A stretch of DNA of 64,000 bases from contig VDFB02047230.1 of the NCBI GenBank assembly GCA_007258455.2, positions 152,405,307 through 152,469,306 on the forward strand, given 5' to 3'. Shown one piece after another: positions 11,984 through 23,327 of this stretch (its first letter is position 1; every line of letters starts with the position of its first letter). The stretch comes from Sequoia sempervirens (Eukaryota > Streptophyta > Pinopsida > Cupressales > Cupressaceae). Position numbers and translations under genes: made by a program. The notes beneath the pieces are model-generated. The model made no database searches and had not been told where the DNA came from. It was given only the letters and a program-made list of their open reading frames with translations.

Positions 11984-12820
11984 GAGTCTCACACTTTGTC
12001 TAACCACAGTATTAGCAATAGGAAACCAAATACTACAACCCATAAAAGGGGTAAACCACATAAAGTGAAATGAACACAATATCCTATGTTTGAAATTACA
12101 TTTGAAAAGAAAGAAATTGGAATAACAATAATTCTGGAAACTAAAACTGAAAACTAAAGAAAGTCCACAGAAACATAGAAAAGCAATTTTAGACCCTAGA
12201 AACTAGAGAGTCAAAGTCAACAGGGACTAAGATGCTAGGAAGGGTGTCTTGGTCCTCTTGATGAGATTCTGAAGTTCCAAGGAACAAAATAGATAGAAAA
12301 TAGTAGAGAGAGACTTCTGAGGGAAAAACCTTGAGAGGGACTAAGATTCTAGGAAGGGCGTTTTAGTCCTAGTAGAAGTTTTTCTAAAAAAAAAAACAAA
12401 TTCTGGAGTGTTTATAGTGTTTATAGATTTCCAATTTAGGATGTTGATGTTTAGAAACAAAAAATTATGCCAATGAATTCAAGGTAAAGTAACTAGGATC
12501 AAGCAACTGAATGCAATATTGATTACAATTTTTTTCAATTTTGAATCCAATAAGAATGTTTCTAAATGAAATTAAGATGATTATAAATGTACTTTTTAGT
12601 TTTTGAATGAAATGGAATGATGCAAGAAAGTAAAAATGGAACATATATGCACTTTCACTAATGCAAATGCATGAAACCCTAGATACAATTTCACTAATGC
12701 AAAATGCAAGAAACCCTAGATGCACTTTCACTAATGCAAATTTCAATGAAAGAATGAATGCAATCTAGATCTAAGGACTTAATGGAATCCAAAATCATAA
12801 ATGAATGCTCAACAAGGTTG
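11984..12820 (-). other. G0 leader between PBS and gag
   Basis: This non-coding leader holds two copies of the family hairpin (12223-12255 and 12337-12369). It also holds three direct repeats of roughly 35-45 bp around 12645-12745, marked by TTTCACTAATGCAAA. G1 has one TTAGTGAAAG unit in the same place. The position matches where retroelements usually keep packaging or dimerisation signals; that role is inference. Confidence 0.6.
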
Positions 12821-12829
12821 GGTTCACCA
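12821..12829 (-). promoter_or_regulatory. Primer binding site of G0
   Basis: The minus strand reads TGGTGAACC three bases inside the LTR end. The same nonamer with the same TTT spacer follows the 5' LTRs of G1 (38705) and H (60903), so the three elements use the same tRNA primer. I do not assign the tRNA. Confidence 0.8.
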
Positions 12830-12832
12830 AAA

Positions 12833-14432
12833 TGATTGATAGAAAAATGGGACATATAATGTCACCCTTTCTCCAACTAATCACTCAAGAATGTTCTAGG
12901 AGTCCTAATTCAATTGAATAGCAACCTCACAAGGTGAGTCAATTCTCAATGAGGAGGACCTAGGAGGGGGTTCTTTCAACTTTAGGGGGTTCACCACTAA
13001 GAAAACACTTGGAAAAGACAAAAAAGCATTCAACCTACAAAACCTAGTTAGGCAAGCTAAACAAGAGATGCAAATGATGAAATTATGCAACAACAAGATA
13101 GGATGTGTGTACCTAGGAAGTCTAGAGATGTGAGGATTTTGGAAATACAAAGAAGTTTTCCAAATATGCCAGGGGGGAAAAAGATTCCCAAGATAGTGTA
13201 TTAGTCCTATTGTTGTTTTTCAGGGCAGATGTGGAGTCTTCGGATGTCAGAACTGAATCTAAAGGAATCTCTGAAAAATATGCTCGGGAGGACTAAGATG
13301 CCCAAGGTGGCATATTAGTTCCATTCTAAATTTTTGAAAACTCTGAATGTGATCTTGAGCTCTAAGGTCTACACTTTCCTTTCCTCCATTCTTAGGTTTT
13401 GGAACTTTTGGATTTGACCTTTAGGTGAGTTTTTGTGAAGATGACAACTTCATAATATAACTTTGCAACTTTTACAAATCTGCACTCTAAATGATCTTTA
13501 AAAATTCAACCTAAATCTGCAATCACAAATATGCAAGATGGGAAAAACTTATTGTTTGTTATTAAATGGGGGTTTGACCAAATGGGGGTTTGCCTTGGTC
13601 AAACCCCTTGTTGGTAATTAAACCTTGAAATGAAATAGAAATAATGAAGGAAATAGTGAGTGAACAACATGCAATGCTACAACTCACCAAACCCTTGTGA
13701 AGTTTGCAAACTTGTGTGCAATGGCTGTAATGGATGTGGATCTTGAACCAAAGGAATGATCTTGAATTGCTTGCTTGAATCAAAACCCTACATGACAAAT
13801 GTTAGCATAACACACATGATGCAAGAAGCTCTTTGATATGATGCTTGAATTTTGATGATGGCTCAAAATTCTTAATGAATTTCTCTTGAATTTTTGAATT
13901 CTTGGATTGCTTGGATTGATTAAATGCTTATTAGGAGAAAATGATAGAAAAAACCTTGTATTTATACTTACTTTTGCTTAATATCCTGAAATTGCATCAC
14001 ACCAAGCTAACGTATGAATTCATTAAATAAAGGAGGCTAAATCCTACCAGAATTTGAAATTAAATCCTCAAAAATAACTCAAGGAGGACTAAGATGCCCT
14101 AGGTGGTGTCTTATTCCCAAGTCATAAAACTTGGGGCATAGACACCAAAATGGGGCTTGATTAAGATGCCTCAAAATTAGGTCCTGAGAGCTTTTGGGGA
14201 CAAATACGCCCTAGGTGGCATTTTATTCTTGACCCAAAAATTAGGGACACAGATTAAATAATTAAATTATCATTTATGCATTGGAGAATGTCAGGATTAG
14301 CCAGAAAAAGATGTAATTCATAGGGATTGTGGACACAAAATAGTACCAATTAAGCCATAAATGAGGATAAATAAAGCAATGCAGGCCCAAACAAGTGTGA
14401 AAATTCAAGGGTATGCATTTTACTACACTACA
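12833..14432 (-). repeat. 5' LTR of G0 (1,600 bp)
   Basis: On the minus strand it starts TGTAGTGTAG and ends CA just before the TTT spacer and PBS. The length is very close to the G1 5' LTR (1,597 bp). It holds hairpin family members at 13172, 13288, 14086 and 14196. It is intact compared with its truncated partner at 5390-5763. Confidence 0.85.
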
Positions 14433-16280
14433 TTTTGAAATTGTTGTTAGAGTATGAAAATTTCATGTTGATATTCTTAATTATATTTCATGTATTATTG
14501 CAAGGTTTGATTCATTCTGAACATATTTTTGAAAATTATTTAATAATTTTTAAGAATGTATAGATGATTTTTTTTTTTTTTGTTGAGGAGTTGCTAGTTT
14601 TAAAGACGCCTCCTATTTATACAAGAGAAGGGGAGTTAAAGACATGTTCTATTTGGAGAATTTATTTCACTCAAATACTTCCTTCTATGTTTAGAGAAAT
14701 TAATATTGATGGTGAATTGAACATGGATATGTTGAATTCTAGTGTGAAGAAGCTTTCTAAGCTTGAATATGGGATGCATGATTTTTGAAGATTGTGGAGA
14801 AACTGATAGGTGAAGAATAAATTGCTCATATGACAACAGTCGATCAATTTCTTGTAGGGAGGTGAGAATTAGGAAATACAATGCAAATGGTAAAATGTAA
14901 TAAGGAATTTTTTTATTTGTATTTAACTAAGAAAAAGTATCAAAATTTCTAGTGTAGCTTTCAAAAATAGTAGATTTAACTTTTTTTTATTATCAATCAA
15001 ATGTGTATTGTACCTTGCAAATCAAGTTAGATGTTAAAATTAGATATAGGCCATTTTTACTAATTGCTATTGTAGATATACAAACAATATATATTTGAAA
15101 AAATTGAGGTTACCTTGAAATTAGACTAATGTTAGGTGTAGTTGATGTAGCAATGTATTATATACTTGTAAATTGATGTCTATATGATAGTTGGAGTTAG
15201 AAGCATGAAGTGTTTTCCTATCAAAAATATTCTAGACTTGGATTTAAGGGAATTTGATTTAGAGACATTCATCAGATGGTATTTTGTTGTAGTGTTTTAT
15301 AATAGACTTCTAGAGTTTCGTGCTAAAACAAAACAACAAGTGGTGAATGCATTTACATGAGATCTACATAAATCCATGCCTAGTAGATCTTTAGGCCAAT
15401 AAATACCAAGTCTCCAATTTGAAGTTTCACGTTCACAAAGACATTTTTCTTATTCTATGAATAGTTTTTCTTTAACTTAAGTTGTATTTTACAAGTATAT
15501 TTAGGAATGATTGCCCATAAACTTTTGTTAGTTATCATGTGTCAGAAAATATAAAATTTGTAATTGTATATAATTTATTGAGATACTAGTAGATGGTGTA
15601 AATATATTATAGTGATGTGTATAATATAATATACAAATTAAATTAATAAAATCATTACATATTCAATACCTATGCCAGTGCAATTTCCCAAATTCTTGAA
15701 AGGATAGTTGACATATTCAAAAATATTTAAAAAAAAATCAATGACATACTAGATACGTAGAGTCCTCTTGCCTGGTTTTTATCATAGTCACCACTCTATT
15801 CTACTTAGCACACACACGTGGCAATTTTATTGCATAGGTAAATGCCAATTGGTTGCAACTTCACATATCGAAGTATGTTTATATTTGCCACCTTGCAATG
15901 AAATGTCATATGTCAATGTCTTTGTCTTTGTGGCTTTTAATTTTATATTTTTCTCATCATAAATCAATAAATAATTATAAAATATTACTTAATCATTAAT
16001 TAATAATTTAATTCTAAACTGAATAATATACTACTATCATTCTAATATATTGGATTTATACACTTATTCTAAAATATATTATTTTTTGACTAGATTCTTA
16101 TCTAATTTTATTTAACTTTACTTTGTCGCAACCCTGCAAGGTCACCCCAACATGCTACTTTGAAGCTCACGAGATATAAGGAAGGCACGAAGCAAATGCA
16201 GATAAATCACATAGGCATGCATTAGTATTATATCACACTTTAGTTAGTTTTTTAGATCTTCATATTATTTTGTTTGTAGG
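14433..16280. other. Unassigned sequence between G0 and the small LTR element
   Basis: Mostly AT-rich with no element boundaries. The only coding-like piece is the exon-like frame at about 14577-14788, listed separately. From 15000 to 16100 I see nothing beyond AT-rich sequence. Confidence 0.4.
14577..14788 (+). other. Possible exon fragment, unknown protein
   Basis: A long T run ending in TTGTTGAG precedes an open stretch of about 70 codons with protein-like composition, including GELKTCSIWRIYFTQILPSM and ELNMDMLNSSVKKLSKLEYG, ended by TGA 14786-14788. A T-rich tract followed by AG resembles a 3' splice site. I do not recognise the family, and no second exon is visible. It may be a captured or relic exon, or chance. 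Confidence 0.25.
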
Positions 16281-16672
16281 TGAAATAATTCGTGATTGAG
16301 ATCCCACAATTTCTAGATGATATTTTGAAGAGAAACCTATCACACAAAAATGAGAAATTACACAACAAAATATGTGAAACAATAATGATTATTGATTATT
16401 GAATGATTACAATGAAGGATTGAATATCCTTATGTAGACTCAGGCAAACTCAACATGTGTCCCTGAATGATGGAGTTTTGACTAAGATAGGAGTGAGATA
16501 ACAAAATGCATGAATTAGTTAAGTGACTTTATCGTGTGTACAACATAGAGAATAAAGTACATGAATAATTGAAATGCATAATTAATGCAAAACACTCGCA
16601 ATCAAAACTAGATGATCTTTTCCTAAGTTTGCATTAAGCACTGGAGTAAATATTAATTAATTTACTCCAATA
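16281..16672 (-). repeat. 3' LTR of the small element
   Basis: It begins TGAAATAATTCGTGATTGAG (plus strand) and ends near TTTACTCCAATA. It matches 18598-18992 along its length by eye. The end base pair has changed from the expected TG...CA. Confidence 0.8.
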
Positions 16673-18585
16673 CCCCCCTGAATGAAAACTGAGAAGAAGC
16701 AAAAACTGATGAAGGAAAAGAATGCAATGATGGATGCAAAATAGATCCTGGCTATAAGGCCTGATGAGGTACCCATGAACAAGTAATGAAATCTCTCATA
16801 ACTGGAGAAAAGGAGAAAACCACATGAGAAAAACTCCTCTCCAAAAGAGAAAAATAAATGGTTGTACTAAAGAAAGAAGGATAGAAGGAGGACTCAATAT
16901 GACCCCCCAAGGACTGCTTTTGTCATGCAAGTACAATAGATGTCCTCCTGATAGGAGAGAGAAAATGAAGATATGAATCCCCCCATAATGAAAGAGTTTA
17001 CATACCAATGATGAATGCCTAAAGACTACCTGCAAACAACATTTCTCCCCTTAGGAAGAAAAGGATGCATTGGTGATTGGAGAAGCCAAACCAAAAGAAT
17101 GGGTGATTTTGGAATCCAAATCCAGATGATGTGTGCCTTTGAAAACTACTCATGTGTCCACATGTCAAAAAGCAATGATGTCAATCCAAGATGTTGTGAA
17201 GACTGATGTAGAAAAAGATGCAAATGCTATGATCGATGGTGGGCCAACAACGGTGATATGGTTGTCAAAAAAGAGGAAAGGAGAAAATCCAGATGGAAAA
17301 ACTCCTAACAATTTATTCTTGAACTAAAGAAGAAAGTTGCAACTGTTGAAGAACTAGAAAGATGCCCTTCAGTTTCGATGATGCCATTGTTTATCCAATT
17401 CTCAATATTGTGTTGCTAGAAAGAAACTCTAGAAGCACATAAGGATGTGGCTCTGGAAGCTCATGTAGTAAGGAACCCTGCTAGAAAGAAACTCTGGAAG
17501 CATATGAGGATGCGACTCTGGAATCTCATGTAGATAGGAGTTTAGAACAAAGGAACACTTTTGGTTTCCAATTGGAGGAATAGTGTGGAGCTTGATAGTT
17601 AATTAGCAACTTTTAATATTCTAAGTTTGTTTATTTAGAAGCAAAATGAAAGAAACCTATACTAGATGCTTTAAGTAGAAACCCCCATATGTTAATTTAT
17701 ATTAGTTTGATTTTTGCAAAGCTCCAAATTTTCCCTGTTCTTTATCATATGGTACTCACAAAGCATGTACATTTTTTAAAGAATCAACAAGGAAGAAAGC
17801 AAGGAGAATACAAAAAAATTAGGGAAAGAAACATGCATGCATCTAGAAACAGGGGTTTACATCTGGCTCCATTTTGCTGAAAATCTTCACAAAAATCTGC
17901 CTTTGGAGGTGCGCTATGTTGAAAGAGTGGGTTGTGCCATATCATCTACTGACACATTCTCTTGCACAAGCTGCAATAGGTTTGTAAACATGAATCACGC
18001 ATGTTGCAATCTAAGTTCAAAAATACAAACGACGCCCTCAAGAAGGAAAATCATACACCTTGCATGGAGATGGTCACACCAAGCTCCAAGCCACAACATC
18101 AAGGAAGAAAATGGTTGACTACAAATCATGCCACAACAAATTCAAATTCACCTAAAATTCCAAACCTACATATTCAATGAGTCAAATGACTAGTTGAATG
18201 GCGCAGATTATTTGGTCATGAATTTGAACTTAGGTTCATAAACTCCAAAAGCCTCCATCAGATCTCCCTTACGCGGTTTCCAAAAGCCTCCACCAGATTT
18301 GAAAGGTTGCAATGCAGATTTGAAATCTGACATGGCCTCCAATGGCTTTCACATGGGTCTCAGCCTCAATCGGCAATGAAAAAGTCACCTGTAATGAACA
18401 AGTTTATTCATTGCAAAAAGAAGGGTTCAACTTAATTGTTGCTGACAGAGACCAAATCATGGCTCCCAAAGGGAAATTTCCATCTCTAGTGGCCTTCAAA
18501 ATTGTGCCTAAATTGATGACAATTGATTAATGCATTTTGATGCAAAAAATTCCTCAAAAAGTGAATAATTATCTTTAGATCTAGA

Positions 18586-18597
18586 GCTCTGATACCA
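18586..18597 (-). promoter_or_regulatory. Primer binding site (initiator-Met type)
   Basis: The minus strand reads TGGTATCAGAGC, 12 of 12 bases of the usual plant initiator-Met PBS, directly abutting the LTR end. It fixes the orientation of the element as minus. Confidence 0.9.
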
Positions 18598-18992
18598 TGA
18601 AAAAATTTGTGATTGAGATCCCACAACCCCTGGATGATATTTTAAAGAGAAAGCTATCACACAAAAATGATAAATTACACAAAAAATATGTGAAACAATA
18701 ATGATTATTGATTACTAAATGATTACAATGGAGGATTGAATATCCTTATGTAGACTTAGGTGAACTTGACATGTGTCCTTGAATGATGGAGTTCTGACTG
18801 AGACAAGGGTGAGATAACATAATGCATGAATCAATTAAGTGGCTTTATCTTTTGTGAAAAACAAATAATAAAGTGCATGACTAATTGTCGAACTGCATAA
18901 TTAGTGCAATAACACTCGCAATCAAAACTAGATGATCTTTTCCTAAGTTTTCATTAAGCATTGGAGTAAATATTAATTAATTTACTTCAACA
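18598..18992 (-). repeat. 5' LTR of the small element
   Basis: It begins TGAAAAAATTTGTGATTGAG and ends ACTTCAACA on the plus strand, so on the element strand it runs TGTTGAAG...TTCA. It is the better preserved of the two LTRs. Confidence 0.85.
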
Positions 18993-19100
18993 GTATGCAA
19001 TAATTAGTAATAATGTATTATCATTAATATTAAATATAAATTAAATGATATTAATCATTAATATATTTAAAGAATGATATATACTATATTTACTATTAAA

Positions 19101-19116
19101 AATAATTAATAATTAT
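19101..19116. repeat. Putative LINE target duplication, left
   Basis: AATAATTAATAATTAT occurs here and again, identical over 16 bp, at 21833-21848 on either side of the truncated LINE. The sequence is simple and AT-rich, so chance cannot be excluded. Confidence 0.5.
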
Positions 19117-21832
19117 TCACAGTATTGAGAAAATTATTAAAAAAAAATTGTGGAGGAATAACATAGATGAGTAAAGGAAGGTTCCCTTGGTCTCTTTGGA
19201 TAACATGTACATCAATAAATATAGTGGAGGTGTTGGTATACATAGTATTTCGGAAAGAACTATGGCCCTTGGGGAAAAATTGACATGATAGATGTATAAA
19301 AAATCAAAGTTTAAATGGTGCAATTTAATGCAAAATAAATATTTGGATAGTGAAAAATCAGCTAGAATTTTAACAATTGTAAATCCTCCAAATGGATCAG
19401 CTATGTGAAACTTTATTGTGGCATACAAAGAGATTATTACTCATTATTTATCTTGGGAGGTTAAAAATGGAGAAGAAGTTCAATTTTGGAAAGATTCATG
19501 GAATGGCTTTCCTCCTCTTACCTTCATTTAGGAGTTGTAGTCTGCATAACAAATCCTAACAATAGAATGAGGCACAAAATTGAAATATTATGTTCGTTCA
19601 GTAGACCCTACATCAAGGAAAGCCACATGGAAGGAATTTTCTCTTTCATGTCTTTCTTCTGACCAAAAGCTTATTTTACAGAAGGAACTTGGGAAGAGGT
19701 TTGCTTTTATTTCAGATAGCCCTGATAGAATATTTTGGGCTCCTTCTAAAGATGGGAATTATATAGTTAAAGAGGGCTACAAAAAAATTATTGCAAACAC
19801 AATTGAACATCATTCCCATAGATAATATTCCTTTTGATGGACTTTGATGACACTCCCTAAGGTAGGTAGTTTTGCATGGCTTGTGTTAGGGCATCAGATC
19901 TTGCCGAGTGATAGCTTACAAAAGATGGTCTTTGCAGATTCATTCAAGTGTGTATTGTGTCAAGAGGTCTTTGAATCTATGGATCATTTTTTTGCTAATT
20001 GAAAGTTACCTCAAGAATGTTGGGATTTAATAAAAAAAAAAATGCATCTTTCATTCCCATTGCCTAATTCTTTGTGAGATTTATTTTCAAGTTGGTCAAT
20101 CCTTTATAAAATGTATTTATATGCCTGCATTTGGAGGCTAGCCCTAACAATAGTTATTTGGTGTATTTGGTGGGAACGTAGTAGGAGGATATTTAGAAAT
20201 CAAAATCATTCATTTCAACATATTTAATTTCAAATTGAAAAGCATATTTCAAAAGTGGTCAATTCATATGTTCGTAATGATAAAAATATTTCTTCCATTT
20301 TTACTAGTTGGGAAAATTGGCTTCTAAATAGTCAGGAGTACATTTCAGTGCCTTTTACAAGTGCTCAGCAAAATTTTGTAAGATAAAGCTTGATAGATCC
20401 TAAATTCATTAGAAGCACCCTCGTTCAGGGTTTCATAAACTAAATTTTGATGGTGCTTCAAGGGGGGATCCAGGATCATCAAGTGTAGGTATGTGTATTC
20501 GTGATTGGAAAGGATCATTGGTAGCAGCAAAAGAAGTAAGTCTATCTAATGATAAAAATAATATAGTGGAGGAAAATGCACTTCTACAAGGTCTGCAATT
20601 GGAAAAAGAGCTTGTGTTAAATAATCTACATATTGAAGGGGATTCTCTGCTAATTATCAATTATTTCAAAGAAAAAAAGATTCATAGTTGAAAACTTGGC
20701 TACATTCTCAAGAAGGTTTGGTTGTTAATGGACTCATTTAAGGAAATTCAAATATCACATGTATATTGGGAAGGTAATAAGCTAGCAGATAGACTTGCAA
20801 ACATGGGATGTGAGTGTCAATATTTTGAATTTTTAGGTACCACTGATATTGCTAAAGACTATCCTCTTTTACAAAATTTAATCCAATTAGAGCAAGCTTC
20901 TATGAGTGTCATCCATTCATAATTACTCAAATAACTTGGTAATAAGGGGATATGAGTATGGAACTTTTTTTGCAATCCTTAAAATGACTTGTCATTGTGT
21001 GTGTGATAAAGTGTTTATGAGATGATGATGCAAGCTTCCACACAGGATAAACCATGTGTTGTTGATGCAAGCTTCCATGCAGGATGAAGTCACCTCATTG
21101 TTGCTAGTTGTTATTTCTAACGTGGTTTGTTTTTGCAGGTACTAAGTTGAATTATTACATGGTGTGCACTTAGGTTAAATCAATTAATTTGACGTGCCTA
21201 CTTCACATGAATTTTCTAGTTGGAAAGTGTGCCAGTCTTTGAGTAATGGATTTTATGGGTGGTTTATTCATTATTGTGTCACCCTTTGTAAACATTTTAA
21301 TCCCCTTGGATGGATTGTTTTTCCATTTAAACAATTCATTTGGGAAATTTCTAGTGCTTTTCTCTTTCGTTTGCTTGGGAACCCACATGGTGCTCTATGG
21401 ATTAGGGAAGGATTAGTTGTTGTTGTGTGTCCATCATGGGTGGGAGGATTGGAGGGTTGGTGGCATATTTTTGGAGGTGGTATTAGGTATAGTATATTTC
21501 ATATTAGGCTTAAAATATCAATGCTGACAGTTTTAAGTCTATTAAGTCTTTTTCTTTATAAGACTTCCTTCAGGGGATGGTGTAATATGATTTTGTAACC
21601 TAGTTTAGGGTATATGGTTCATGCATTAATATCATGATACTGGGATTAGGAAAACTCATTCAGGTAGTTCAATAAAAGTGTTATTATCATTTTTTTGGAC
21701 TAACCAGGTTTAGAACTCATAGGTTCAATTGTTATTACCATTTTTAGTTAGCAATCTGAAGCATAATTTCTATATAATTTTTATTAATTAATATATATAG
21801 GCATCACTTGCCTCTTACCAAATAATAATAAT
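19117..21832 (+). mobile_element. 5'-truncated LINE insertion
   Basis: It holds the C-terminal part of a plant L1-type ORF2, a roughly 0.9-kb 3' UTR and an (AAT)n tail at 21821-21835, flanked by the 16-bp repeat at 19101 and 21833. Loss of the endonuclease and RT is the common result of incomplete target-primed reverse transcription. The 134-codon frame at 21194-21598 lies in the 3' UTR and has no RT-related motif. Confidence 0.7.
19125..20922 (+). pseudogene. LINE ORF2 C-terminal remnant (zf-RVT and RNase H)
   Basis: The text starts just after where the RT domain would end and includes EEVQFWKDSWNGFPPL and RIFWAPSKDGNYIVKEGYKK, typical of the linker and zf-RVT region of plant LINEs. The end is an RVT_3-type RNase H. 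Its four acidic catalytic positions are visible in NFDGASRGDPG (partly frame-shifted), VEENALLQGL, IEGDSLLI and NKLADRLANMG. Stops and small shifts are spread throughout. It diverges clearly from the full-length LINE at 23213-29355, so it is a different LINE family. Confidence 0.75.
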
Positions 21833-21848
21833 AATAATTAATAATTAT
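21833..21848. repeat. Putative LINE target duplication, right
   Basis: Exact 16-bp partner of 19101-19116, directly after the (AAT)n tail. Confidence 0.5.
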
Positions 21849-23199
21849 AATTATGTAATTAAATTATAATTATTTTATAATAATATATAATATATTTATC
21901 ATTATTGAAGCATATAATTAATGATTCATGGATATTATAGAATATATTTAATAATTATTTTATATTACTTAAATAATATAATTATAATATATTATACTTA
22001 TGATAATATATTAATGATTATTTTATAATAAATTTTATATAACAAATTATGCTGGGTAAAAGTACAAACCTATGTCATACTTTTCACCAACTAAAAGGTT
22101 ACGAGCGAACCATTTCTAGTTTGAAGAATTTCAATTCAGAGTGTCTCAGTCGCAACCATGTGGAAGTTGATATGGCATTTTGTTTTCGTCTGAAAGAGTT
22201 TCAGACGAAACCCTTTTGACCAAATAGCTCTCGATTGAAATGTGCAAATATAAGATTAAAAAAGTGGGTTGGGCCCTATTTTCTACTTCCCAATTTGTTC
22301 ATGTGAAATGACCTTGGGCAAGATGAACTTGAGCGAGCAAGGGTTTTGAAGGACTGTAAACCATTAGCGAGACTAGGTAAAGTTATACATTCCTTGCTTT
22401 TCCTCTTCAACGGGCAACTGCAAGTTGAATTCTATGTTGTAGCTTTTTGTTAGGTCTAGAAATGCAAGTTGGGCATTTGATTCATGTCTTTAAAGCCTAG
22501 TCAAAGATTGTAATATTTAGGAACCTTGAAGGGTTATATGTATTATTTTTATCAAAGATTGTTATATTTTTTATCTACTATTGAATTTTAATGCACATTG
22601 CTAAATCTCTAATAACAATATTGGGAATGGTATAGATTGGAGGTTGACTATGAAATTGAATGGAGAAAAATGAGTAAATTGTAACTATTTTTATGGCTCC
22701 CATTATCTAGATAAAATCTAGGGTATTTTATTTAGTAGAATCTTTTACTAAGTGTGTTTATTTAGGGACATTTTGATAACTTGAGATGTCTCAAGGAAGA
22801 TGGAACCATTTTTAACTTACTTTATTTATGTTGTGATGCAAGCCTATTTCTCTTGTGGGGTATATGTTGGAAGTGCTAAAAAACAAAGTACCCATTAGCA
22901 CTAACGACCACAGCAAGAAAAAAACTAATGAATACCATATAAATTCTTATGAATATCTTCAATATATCGAATTAGAACATGATTATGACTAGATCATTAC
23001 ATTAGATTTAATAAGAAATATGTTTATAATTGAACATATTATACCATTTTGAGTGTTAGAATTCTTTTAGTATGTAATTAAAATAAAATGTTGACAAAGA
23101 GAGAAAGAAAACTAAACAATATCCACTGAGATATTAAAAAATTGAACTGTATATTGCTTCTTAACATAAATATGCACCAATAGACCAACCCAATGTCCC
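21849..23199. other. Unassigned AT-rich sequence
   Basis: The first 180 bp are nearly pure A/T. From about 22040 to 22450 the composition is more balanced but no open frame is convincing. It holds the hairpin at 22184-22210. The rest shows nothing I can name. Confidence 0.4.
22184..22210. repeat. Perfect hairpin, 12-bp arms and 3-base loop
   Basis: TTTCGTCTGAAA (22184-22195) is followed by GAG and then the exact complement TTTCAGACGAAA (22199-22210). A 12-bp perfect stem with so short a loop is unusual for this window. It lies in sequence with no recognised gene or element. Confidence 0.75.
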
Positions 23200-23212
23200 T
23201 TATTGAATCTTT
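23200..23212. repeat. LINE target duplication, left (13 bp)
   Basis: CTTATTGAATCTT here is identical to 29356-29368 and directly precedes the poly-T tract, the complement of the LINE poly(A) tail. Confidence 0.95.
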
Positions 23213-23327
23213 TTTTTTTTTTAAAAAAAAAGAAGGGGTAAAAAATTTATTCAATCAAAACCAAAGTACAAGCCAAAGCCAGAGGCCCACCAGAGCAAGA
23301 CCATCGCCAAAACAACCAACAACAACA

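Larger units (their letters stand above)
5390..14432 (-). mobile_element. G0: Ty3/gypsy-like LTR element lacking visible RT and integrase
   Basis: Read on the minus strand the order is 5' LTR (14432-12833), a TTT spacer, PBS TGGTGAACC, a leader, gag (11983 down to about 10409), a zinc-knuckle and retropepsin-like region with an acidic tail (about 9612-7900), two tandem-repeat zones, a polypurine tract (5764-5782) and a truncated 3' LTR (5763-5390). The TIR element at 9613-10408 interrupts the coding frame. G1 at 37105-47485 has the same order and also shows no RT, RNase H or integrase motif. The loss is therefore probably ancestral, making this a gag-only, non-autonomous type. The missing low-coordinate end of the 3' LTR leaves no target duplication to compare. 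Confidence 0.8.
16281..18992 (-). mobile_element. Small LTR element (2.7 kb) with initiator-Met PBS, no coding capacity
   Basis: Two direct repeats of about 392 and 395 bp flank a 1.9-kb interior. On the minus strand the upstream repeat ends in CA directly followed by TGGTATCAGAGC (18597-18586), a perfect initiator-Met-type PBS. The other repeat is preceded by a G-run, a likely polypurine tract (plus-strand C-run just after 16672). Flanking 5-mers are GTAGG and GTATG, a near-match target duplication. The interior has only frames of 60-95 codons with no gag or pol motif. It also carries two copies of a roughly 60-bp unit at 17418-17535. This fits a TRIM/LARD-type element mobilised in trans, probably by a copia partner. 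Confidence 0.8.

Noticed and set aside
18586..18597. A sequence resembling part of a tRNA
   Set aside because: Only the 12-base PBS complement is present. No cloverleaf or internal promoter boxes follow, so no tRNA gene is called.
21194..21598. A 134-codon plus-strand frame
   Set aside because: It lies in the 3' UTR of the truncated LINE, after the RNase H stop, and has no RT-related motif.
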